Origin: Paramacrobiotus metropolitanus
Taxonomy: Eukaryota > Tardigrada > Eutardigrada > Parachela > Macrobiotidae
NCBI RefSeq assembly: GCF_019649055.1
Contig: NW_026570560.1
Span: 1 to 42,480 of the forward strand
Direction of reading: 5' to 3'
Length of the DNA: 42,480 nt
This document shows, one piece after another, positions 10,568 to 19,251 of the stretch (positions are counted from its first letter, which is position 1; every line of letters begins with the position of its first letter). The translations under genes and the position numbers were made by a program. Under the pieces are notes generated by a model. The model was given only the letters and a program-made list of their open reading frames with translations, searched no databases and was not told where the DNA came from.

Positions 10568-12973
10568 GGAAACGCAGAACGCGTTGGGAGAGAGGCATAA
10601 CCGACCTCCTCCCAGTGACACCACGCAGGCGTCATCGACCAACAGAAGTCGATTTACCTCATTGGACGACCACAAAGGCGTCCTGGACCAGTTCGAGAAC
10701 CGACCTGGCCCGACCGTAGTAATCATAGGGTGTAAATTATAGGATGCAACCGAGAAACGGTTTGCTGACTTTTGTTTTGACAGACTCGTACGGAAGAGCC
10801 CCGAACGGAAGCCTTTACGGTGGACTGCCAACAGTGCATGGATAATGCGACGAGGGACAACAACAGAATGCCCTGCGCGCTGTGCATCGTATCCTTCACG
10901 AACGAACGAATTTCCGGCACCGGAGCGCAACACCGTGCTCAGGCGGCGGCACTTTACCTAAACGTTGTCGCTGGCAATTTGAGCGCATACCGGTACTTGG
11001 CCGGCAGAGAATACCTGATTAATCAACTGGAGTCATATGAACAGGACAACCTGGCTACAATTCAGCGACAACGAGCTCGCGACCCGAGATGGGAAGAAAC
11101 TCGACCACCAGTCCTAACAAATAGGCTGTTCGAGTACCGTCAGATGTTGGACCTGCAACGTCAACTTGACGACCAGAAGAAGATAAAGGAGGTCGATAGG
11201 AAGATCGCCACAATGCGAGTCCATCCACCACCGACCGATTTCGAACCGGAAATAAAGATTCGGGTACAAACACCCACACAGGGTCTCCCGACAGTCGGAG
11301 AATTAACTCCTACAATACGTGATGTCTTCGTCGGAGATTCGAACCGACCGATGACCGGCGCATCTATAACGATGATGATGAATATGCCGGACGGAACTCA
11401 ACAGCCAGTTACCTTCACACCGGCAACTCAGGAACAGTTGATGGCAATCCCACACAGGGCAATGCCAGTGGTCACACAGGCCCGTCCAACTGTTTCTCAG
11501 CAGATCCCTCAATCCGGAATCCCTGGAAATCGCGCTCAACAGCAGCGCCGACCGAGCAAAAACCTTGCGGGACATGATCATAGACACCGGATCGGCCCAG
11601 TTGACCTTCGAGACAGAATCGAAGCGCAACGAGCCGTTATCCATGAAGCAGGAAAGGAGCCAACCAGAGCTCCACCAGGGAAACGTACTGGATCTGGAGA
11701 AACGGGGATCGGACTTACGGTCGACTTAACAAATAAGTCGAAACGTAACGTCATCCCACCTGAACAACGGCCGGAAGCCCAACAAGCGGAACCACCGGCC
11801 GAAGTCCAATCTGAACTGGCAGCTCAACAGGAGCAGATGGACGTCGACGTAGCCGACCAGATGGCACAACTGCCACAGGTGGAAGTGCCGATCCGAGAAG
11901 ACCCTCGCTATGACCGAGCTCGACAACAAGGAATCGAGGTCGTCATGCCACACCCTACCGAAAGGACGAACCACATTATGAACGTCATGAATTACGAGGA
12001 ACGGTACCGACCACAAATCTGGCGGATGGTAGAAAACCTTCGTCAATTCCTCGTCCGATCCGGATACCAGGCGCTGTTCGAACAACATCAGTGGCGGTCC
12101 GACTTCAACATGAACGCGCACACAGCGCCGAATGTTGAACACCCGTACACCAGATCGAATGCGTTGCCGTCGATGACCGACCCGGTCTTGCTCAATATAC
12201 CATTGTACAGCCCGGACGGAACACGTGCGAGCCAACTAGGAGCTCGGGAATACTCCCATGACGAGTTGGAGAGTGTTGCCCAGTTCGTCATCACGGACGC
12301 ACACCCAGCCTTTGTAATCACCGCGGCTCGGGCAGCACTGGATTTAACCCAGTACCTTCCGGAAGGAGAAGTCGACATGGCCCAGGACGGAGCCACGGCA
12401 TTCCTGCGATTCATCTTCGCAGCTCGACTCGGCAATTACTTTTGCCATTACACCCTGTACGGACTGTACCACAATGAAGCGATACCAGCAGCTGTGGAAA
12501 CCCTCGTAGCCCAACTCGGCACACCAATGAGAAGTGTTATCCTAGCTGTCTGGATGCGTGACTTGCTGTACACCCACGAACGGTATGCGACAAAGTATGC
12601 CTTTCGTGAGGATCACGTAGATCCCAGCGACGATGCAACCCGATTCATCAGCTGGTACCGCGAAAAGAAAACTTTGCCTAGCGGATTCAACTCGTCGCCC
12701 TACGAACCTTGGATGTCGGATGACATAGCACCCGGCGCACGACCGTTCGCGCTGCGGCTCCGCAAACAAGCGGCCAAGGAATCGAGGAAGAGCAGAGCGG
12801 AGCGCCCAGGCCAGGAAACAGATGAGACCGACGAGATGTCTCAACGGAGCGGCCCGGCGACTTGTAAACCTAGGGACCCGAACATACGGCCACATAACCG
12901 ACCTGGCCCGGACGATGATGAAGAAGAAGATTACTTCGGCGGCGACAAACCCGTCGAAGTCCCACTCAGTTAA
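10461..12973 (+). CDS. Large locus, segment 5: spliced exon pair with two CxxC pairs and a helical C-terminal domain
   Basis: Exon 10461-10715 is open in frame 0. Removing the intron 10716-10783 (phase 0) joins it to frame 2, which runs 10784-12973 and stops at TAA. The junction reads NRPGPT then TRTEEPRTEAF, after which CQQC and CALC pairs lie 12 residues apart, a plausible zinc-binding site. A helical segment (GAQHRAQAAALYLNV), a Gln/Pro-rich middle, then a folded-looking region at about 12000-12760 (for example FLRFIFAARLGNYFCHYTLY) follow, with a charged Asp/Glu tail. No ATG precedes the Cys motif in the second exon, which supports splicing. No family recognised. This is the last long ORF of the block. 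Confidence 0.55.
10716..10783 (+). other. Intron, 68 nt, phase 0
   Basis: Donor GTAGTAATC, branch-like TTTGCTGACTTT, polypyrimidine tract and acceptor TTTTGACAG. It contains in-frame stops, and removal joins two open frames exactly. It also holds a 5-bp hairpin with an AGAAA loop (10748-10762), the same class as the array at 13030-13110. Confidence 0.7.
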
Positions 12974-13001
12974 GATCGAGTTCCCACATTGGAACTCGAT
13001 C
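12974..13001 (+). promoter_or_regulatory. Perfect 11-bp stem, 6-nt loop hairpin immediately after the TAA
   Basis: Arms 12974-12984 (GATCGAGTTCC) and 12991-13001 (GGAACTCGATC), loop CACATT. It starts at the first base after the stop codon of segment 5. By position it could shape the 3' end of the transcript, but no processing signal proves that. Confidence 0.55.
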
Positions 13002-13029
13002 CCCCATTGGAATAACTTCAAGGAGGCAT

Positions 13030-13110
13030 TGCCGAGAAACGGCACGGTCGAGAACCGACCTTCCGACTGAGAAACAGTCTAGCTGAGAAACAGCGCCGTC
13101 GAGAACCGAC
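13030..13110 (+). repeat. Five consecutive mini-hairpins with constant AGAAA/AGAAC loops
   Basis: Stems TGCCG/CGGCA (13030-13044), GGTCG/CGACC (13046-13060), GACTG/CAGTC (13065-13079), GCTG/CAGC (13082-13094) and GTCG/CGAC (13098-13110). Each closes a five-base AGAAA or AGAAC loop. The stem bases differ between copies but stay complementary. Two further copies lie at 14968-14980 and at 10748-10762. Confidence 0.6.
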
Positions 13111-13159
13111 TTCGGAATGGACACTATACTTCAGTTCTTTTTTTGGAAAATGACCAACC

Positions 13160-13375
13160 ATGTACGCGGCGGACGTCAACGACGATTTTGCCAGAAAAGC
13201 CGACTGCACAAGTCGGCCGGATTCTTTGGTCGGACCCGGAAACGCGTGGTTAGACCCGGGTATTTCGGCTCTTTCACCGTACCGGTACGTCCCCCAAGGA
13301 ATCCCCTGGAACGAACTGGGCAATCGACCCCAGTTCACCAGCTTGGCAAAGACAGATCGTAACCACATCTGCTAA
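13160..13375 (+). CDS. Candidate small ORF, 71 codons, unidentified
   Basis: ATG to TAA with an amino-acid mix that looks coding (VNDDFARKADCTSRPDSLVG, later PYRYVPQGIPWNELGN). It lies after a poly-T rich stretch, inside the hairpin-rich tail of the block. It resembles nothing I know. It could be a short gene, a remnant exon, or chance. Confidence 0.25.
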   Translation: MYAADVNDDFARKADCTSRPDSLVGPGNAWLDPGISALSPYRYVPQGIPWNELGNRPQFTSLAKTDRNHIC

Positions 13376-13667
13376 CAAAGCAGATCGTCAACCACGTTCT
13401 GCGACCATCGGAGCCAACAGAAGCCCCAATCCGCGTTACATGGAGATCGATACTCCGGCCAACCGACTCCGGAGAAGAAACCGAGAGGATTACGCTAACA
13501 TGGCGCGAAACACGTGACTGCGCGCGTTTCACGCCATGTTTGCCAAGCACCCGTGGCCACCTTCGGAACCGGGTAGCCGAGCAGCCTTCACCATTGTAAA
13601 CAGTGGAAATCCCTCGGCCGAGCCGCCAACAGTGCAGGAAGACTCGGATTTGACTAGGTACGGGAGC

Positions 13668-13854
13668 CGACCACAAAGGTCGACTTCGTACTTTGCCCAT
13701 AACTGGGAGACATAATGGATACCGCTGCGCAAGTCGACCACAAAGGTCGGTTGTGCAAGCCGATCACAAAGATCGGTTTTGAAAACTGTTCGACCTGTAA
13801 CGACGCAGATCGTTAGAACCACGACTCGCTACCTTTAGACGATCACACAGATCG
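13668..13854 (+). repeat. Cluster of hairpins with ACAAA/ACACA loops
   Basis: CGACC-ACAAA-GGTCG at 13668-13682 and 13735-13749; CCGATC-ACAAA-GATCGG at 13759-13776 (extendable with a G-T pair to 13757-13779); CGATC-ACACA-GATCG at 13840-13854. A hairpin with another loop, TAACGA-CGCAGA-TCGTTA, sits at 13798-13815. As in the AGAAA array, stem sequence varies with complementarity kept. Confidence 0.5.
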
Positions 13855-14134
13855 ACGGAGTATTTGGTAGCCGACCAACAAGAAGTCGACCATGGACGGA
13901 AGCTGGCAGTAGCAACGTGGTAACTTAACCGGATTCTCCGTTTGAATCCAGACCTACAGGCTCTGTACCTGGAGATCAACCGCAGTCTCCCCCGGACGAC
14001 ATCGGGTAAACCAGCCGATTCACCGGTGACCACGACTACGCGCGTCTTCGAACGTGCTGCCATTCCCTGAAGAGGAACAGCGACGGTGATTTGGATACTG
14101 GTGTACCAACGACTCCGCCGCGACCTGCTTCCCC

Positions 14135-14442
14135 ATGTCTCCAATGGAACATCCTAGGCAGACCGTGTTAGAATACGCGATCTGCACCCTCTTAATGAAC
14201 CCCGCTGACAAGGATCATGCGGCCGCAACAAAAGTGGCAGCATGGCCTTTGTCAGCGGCAAAGAAAATTTCCCCGTGGACATGGGTCGTCTACCCCCAAC
14301 AGAAGCGGCTAGGCGTCACAGGTTCGCGACAAAACAGAATGGAAAATCGGATCTGACGACCTCAGGGACTTGCATGTGCATGAAGTTTAAACCAAAGAGC
14401 TCGGCTCGGCAACCGGGGCCACAAAGACCCTTAGCGTTGTGA
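14135..14442 (+). pseudogene. Two overlapping short ORFs, possible remnant exon
   Basis: ORFs 14135-14356 and 14242-14442 overlap in different frames. Both have coding-like stretches (EYAICTLLMNPADKDHAAAT in one; GKENFPVDMGRLPPTEAARR in the other). They might be one short coding segment broken by a one-base change, or chance ORFs in GC-richer DNA. No family recognised. Confidence 0.2.
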
Positions 14443-14514
14443 GCGAGCGCAGTGCATGATGAAACGCCAGTCAATCGGCCAACAGATGCCGGAGGAAAAC
14501 CTTACCTCGCAGGA

Positions 14515-15677
14515 CTGGGCGACCCAGAAGCAAGCAATTCGGATTGACCGACCTCAACAGTAGCTCGGATCCGACCTGGAGTTCACGTCAGAGATCACAG
14601 AAGGAACGGAGTTGTGCTGCCGAACATCCCTCTGCCAGTCCGAACTGACCGAAGGATGTCCTGACACTACGGACCCGGCCAACTGTAGCCGAACGCACAG
14701 AACTCCTAAAATGAAGTCGACAACCACCAGATGGAGGTCGGAAGTAAGCGACAACAGCTCGGAAAACCAACCAGAAGTACGAAATCGACCTCTCAGTGGA
14801 AGAACTTACATTCCCGGCGGATAGACACAAAGTTTATCCGACCTTGGGAAGTCGGAAAATAGCCGACCTCCGAACTCGGACATGGATATCCGACCTCAAG
14901 CCGAGGTCGGAAGTGACCGTACACAAGTCGGTAGGGTACGACAACAAGTCGGCAAAGACATTCAGAAGTCGAGAACCGACCTCCTAACGGAAAAATCCGA
15001 CCTTCGGACGGATGGAAACATAGTTCATCCGACCTTCCGAAGTCGACTATAACCGACCACATGTCGGAAGTCGGCAACTCAGTCAACATGACGGAAGAAG
15101 AACGACAGATATCTGCGGTGGACGAATTCGACTTGAAGGAACTTGTTTAGCCCCACATGGGCATGTTATTGCAGGTTAACCCTAGTCGACCACTGACGGA
15201 TAGGATAACCGACCTCGACAGAAGGTCGGATAACAACGGAACAGATTGGATGGAAGTCGACTGGACACTTCCATCGATGAAACTCATGAATTCCGACCGG
15301 ACCTTCGAGCCAGTTCGACTCGGATTACTACAAACCAGGCTCGTGGTAGCAGATTGAACGGTTGTAACCGACCACTTTTGAACGGAACTGCTGTACATGA
15401 CGACCACACAGGCCGCATGACTCACTTACAGCTTTTCTCCGACCTGGACTTTAGCAATTCGGAACATAGCCGAATTCCCTTAGCCGCCGGTCGACTTACC
15501 GGTAGGCCGACCTTGGTCAAACCGACCTCGGTTCTATTCCCCATTCAGAGAGGATGCCTCGGCATTTGCAACCGCAACAGTGCCTCTCTATCCCGAACGG
15601 ACGGATACGAGTCGGAAGTAAGTGTTTAACCGTGCTTATCCGACCTCGGTGAATTTAACCGGTTACGACGGGTAACC
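14515..15677 (+). repeat. Non-coding tract dense in CCGAC/GTCGG inverted repeats
   Basis: Examples: TCCGACCTC/GAGGTCGGA with a 5-nt loop (14889-14911); CCGACCT/AGGTCGG (15209-15229); a 9-bp stem at 15249-15275; CGGATA/TATCCG (14818-14840); TCCGAC/GTCGGA (14837-14856); CGGATG/CATCCG (15009-15031); CCGAC-CACAT-GTCGG (15053-15067); CCGGT/ACCGG (15487-15502); GGTTAC/GTAACC (15661-15677). No long ORF. Stems of 4-5 bp are expected by chance in this length; the 7-9 bp ones are not. Confidence 0.45.
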
Positions 15678-15867
15678 CGGGAACCGATGCCCCGGACCCA
15701 ACTTACCGGATGAAAGTGGACAGGAGACCCCGTGGAGACTCAACTGCCCCGTGGACGTCATCCTAGTCGGAATAGGACCCCCGGACAGATTTTTGCAATT
15801 TTTTTTATTATTAGCATTTCTCCTAACAAACGGAATTGTATTTTACTAGTTCGATCTCTTTCAGATC

Positions 15868-16671
15868 TGTTTTGTAACCCCTTTGCTCACTGGAATTGCG
15901 ATTAAACTTTATTTCATACTTTCTTTCGCGCTGCATACAACTTTCATTACATTTTTCTTTCACATTGTTCTCCGTTGCCAACAGAAGCAAGAAGCCAGCC
16001 AACAGAAGCAACACCGGTCCAACGAAACGCCCGAGCGGCTTCCGGATTTTTCGGCCGTGAGTGGCTTCCACTCATGGGTTCGGAAGTGAAGAAGGGACGG
16101 TCGACCAGACACCGGACTCCCACTGCCAGAGGACGCGTACCAGCGACCCCACATTGGGTCCGACTGGAGAGTTGTGCGGTACTGGTGCGGTACCGAGTCG
16201 GAGCATCCTTCGCAGGAGCTCGGATTCCCGCCCAGAGGCATGTCAGAGGCACATGACTGCGCCTGGTGCATACGGCCCACCATGGACGTACTGCACTCAT
16301 GCTTGCCATACCGCCTCTCTCGCTGTACGTACGTGTGCTGCTGCACTGCACTCATACCCGCTGAAGCGGATATATGCGGCGCACACACTGAGCATACTTG
16401 CTCTCTCGTCCCTCTCTCGCTGTATGACTCAGCGTACGCTCGCGTTGGATTGAGTCCAGTCTGCGCATCATCACACAGCTGATGGCACACAGCACGTGCT
16501 TGCCGCCAGTTGCTTCTTTCACGCCTTGACGAACGCTCAAGAGCTCTTCTAGCATTGACTTGCTTGTTTGGCCATCAGTGCTTTGTTTTGCTTTCCCTGC
16601 TATTACGCAGCATTGTTCCTTTATTTGTACAATAAAGCACACTCGTGATCTCCTCGCGCTTGCCTGTTACA
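15868..16671 (+). mobile_element. Candidate solo LTR
   Basis: Starts TGTTTTGTAAC and ends CCTGTTACA, flanked by the 4-bp direct repeat GATC (15864-15867 and 16672-16675). It contains a TATA-like GATATATG near 16368 and AATAAA at about 16631, about 35 nt before the end, as in an R-U5 region. No internal retroelement genes flank it in recognisable form, and no polypurine tract precedes it, so a solo LTR is likelier than the 3' LTR of the upstream block. A 4-bp repeat is weak evidence. The alternative is the promoter or 3' end of an ordinary gene. Confidence 0.35.
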
Positions 16672-16914
16672 GATCCCAGCTGGAAACAAGGATCAGGAGA
16701 TTTAAGTCGCACGCTATTCATCCACTGCCAAGTGCTAGCTGACAGTACAAAATATGAGCTGTGTAATCGTGACTCGTAAGTAGCTGTAGAAAGCCGTGGT
16801 TGACGATGCCGTCGATGCGGAATAACAGTTGGCGTGCATGCCATGTGCACTCTGCAGTTGTCAGTCATATTCCACACCAGGGCACACTGGGAGGAGCCAA
16901 GAAATGCAAGCCGG

Positions 16915-16962
16915 CAAGGACAGTATAACTATATAACGGGTACCTGTTATATACTGTCCTTG
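16915..16962 (+). repeat. Hairpin centred on GGTACC
   Basis: CAAGGACAGTATA at the left is answered by TATACTGTCCTTG at the right, with further pairing towards a central GGTACC (16939-16944) and a 5-nt asymmetry. Possibly a tiny fold-back element. No target duplication seen. Confidence 0.5.
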
Positions 16963-17415
16963 TGTGATTCCATTGATCGCCAACACTACTCCGTCTGTCC
17001 CGGCGTGTACATACACACTCACAGAACTGTCAGAGGTACACTCTAGTTATAATAATTATACATACACCATTAAATATTATTATTATATACATACAGTTCC
17101 TATCTGCCGTGTGCCTTACGCTGCACAGTATATTTTAATTAGTAAGCATACTGTACGAGTATGCATGTACAGAGTATGTACAATACACCGTTGTCTTTCA
17201 AAATGAAATTTTGATCACCGATAAGTATACTGTATAATTGATGATATTAGGGGACTTCCATGTCGTATTATTTACAGCGAAATACTAAAATTGATATGCA
17301 CCTTTCCTGTCTTCGCTCCACCTGCTGGTGTGCTCACATCACTGACCACTTTCTCCATAGCATTGTATCGGAGCACCAACCTATTTATTTAATTTTCCGC
17401 AGCGTTTTTCCATTC

Positions 17416-17734
17416 CCATTCCCACAATAAAATACCATTCCATATATAAGGTACCATCCCAGTTGCCAATTCTCACCAATCGTCAATGACGATTACGAGT
17501 CTCCAGCTGAGATGTCTCACAATTACAGTACGCACTGTACGCAGTATGAGTAGATTAGAAAGATTTTCTCGTGGATAGAAGATAGGGTAATAACTGCATA
17601 AATTCATGATAACTGAAAAAATAATTGAGCCTGTTACCTGGTATTGGGAATCGGGAATTGGTATTGGGAAGAAAACTGGGAACAGCTTTGGGGGATTGTA
17701 CGGTATATATGGGAATGATATTTTATTGTGGGGC
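17416..17734. mobile_element. Miniature inverted-repeat element, about 320 bp
   Basis: The left end reads CCCACAATAAAATACCATTC and the right end is its inverted counterpart with few changes. Similarity extends about 40 bp inwards (CATATATAAGGTACCATCCC against the inverted CATATATACCGTACAATCCC). No ORF inside. The target duplication is not clear, so the superfamily is undetermined. Confidence 0.55.
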
Positions 17735-18410
17735 GATTCGTCATACAGATAATTATGATATTACTATAGTCGTGCTTCGAAACGTGTGAATGAGCTTGTA
17801 CTTTAGCCGTTGACCTTTCATATTTTTAATCCGCCGCGCAAAAACACGGACATCTTCAGTTATCCTGTCCATTTCCGGCTTCAAAGCATTAGAAACGGTT
17901 GGAATAAATTTCATGTGAACAATTACATAGCTTTAGGTACCGACGTATCTGTAAGAAAACACATGATTGGAGTAACTGTTCAAAGTAACGATTGAAATAT
18001 GGAAGAATTAAAATTTAAAGGCAGAAAAATTTGTTTTAATTCACTGTTGTGTACTACTGACATTTGTTTTGATTGTTCTTTTTATAACAGAAACACAGCT
18101 GAATCCTATATTTTTTATTTTTTGAATCAGTTACTGTATTTATTTCTATTTCATTTCAAAACTGTTTTCAGAATTAAACTAAACTTGGACAATTCGAGAC
18201 GGTTGGAAATGCGATTTAATACGATGTGAGCGGCAGCATGACCGGATGCACGTACAGTATCTGTACGTAGGTGCGACATAAAAATAGAGAAATACTGCAC
18301 ATAGAACGATTCTTTGTTTAATTTACGGCGGAATTCGAGTACAAACCATAACAGCCGAGGGGCAGCCGCGGCGCGCAGAGCAGGATAAAGTGGCGAAGTA
18401 TCGGGAACTC

Positions 18411-18610
18411 ACCCGAGATTACTTGTTCCGTGCATTTGGCGTTGAAACACTCGGACCACTCGGACCGGACGCCTCTCGTTTGGTCACCGAAGTCGGGAAG
18501 ATGATACAACAGAAAACAGGCTAGGTACGGGCGACGGAATATCTGCGCCAACGGATCAGCATTGACATCCAACGCGGGAACACGGCCTCTGTCATGGGAA
18601 CAGCACCAGC
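18411..18610 (-). CDS. Possible single exon of an unidentified minus-strand gene
   Basis: A minus-strand reading frame (PALDVNADPLAQIFRRPYLA, later RSEWSECFNAKCTEQVISG) runs into a consensus donor, GG|GTGAGT, near 18411. Composition is richer in GC than the surroundings. No second exon or homology was recognised, so this may be chance. The left limit is the donor and the right limit is approximate. Confidence 0.2.
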
Positions 18611-18744
18611 ATCGGCCAACTTAGACGAAATGTTCTGTGTGATTAGGCCGCCTATTTCCGTAGTTGGCTGAGGCTGTGTATTCGGTACAAATCTTTTACT
18701 TTTATAGGAAACTTGTGACTGTATTGTATCGCTAAATTGATATA

Positions 18745-19173
18745 CCGTAAAACCCGATATTAACGCCCTGGGCTTTTATTTTTTCGAGAGCTTCGGGAGG
18801 GGCGCTTAAAATCGCAGGAGGCGTTTATTACGGGGGGCGTCTAATATTTCAAATGAATAACGCGCCCCTGTCATTTAAGCTTTAACGAGACTAGTATGTA
18901 TGAACATTAATGGAATAATTCAGTAAATAAGAAATCTGTTAGAAAATCATAGTTAGATGGGAATGCATAGGTTGAATTTAACTAAATTAGCAAGAGGTAC
19001 CATTCAGACTGCACCGACAACAGACTAAAAAAGCGCGGGTTCGCAATTTTTTAGTCTCCCCGGGGCGATAATTTCGGGGGGGCTTTTATTATTTCGAAAG
19101 CTTCGGGAGGGGGCGTTTAAAACCGCACGGGGCGTTAATTTCGGGGGGGGGGCGTTAATATCGGGTTTTACGG
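18745..19173. mobile_element. Tc1/mariner-type MITE with TA target duplication
   Basis: Terminal inverted repeats begin CCGTAAAACCCGATATTAAC and are flanked by TA at 18743-18744 and 19174-19175. The 429-bp body has no transposase. Both halves also carry a related sub-terminal block in direct orientation (CTTTTATT, TTCG, AGCTTCGGGAGGGG) near 18773 and 19083, followed by G-runs. Mobilised in trans if at all. Confidence 0.85.
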
Positions 19174-19251
19174 TAAACAGTAATACACCAAAAGGTCAGT
19201 CAGTACGATACTAGTTAGCATATTACGCTATAACTTGGCCAATTCTAGGCC

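Noticed and set aside
535-12973. Endogenous giant-virus or Polinton segment
   Set aside because: Hairpin 3' end and large ORFs are suggestive, but no capsid, packaging ATPase, polymerase or integrase motif was found, so this cannot be claimed.
12974-13001. Rho-independent terminator
   Set aside because: No T run follows the hairpin and the surrounding gene is spliced, so bacterial termination does not apply.
13030-15275. CRISPR-like array
   Set aside because: No constant-length repeats with unique spacers; the units are palindromes with varying stems in a eukaryotic context.
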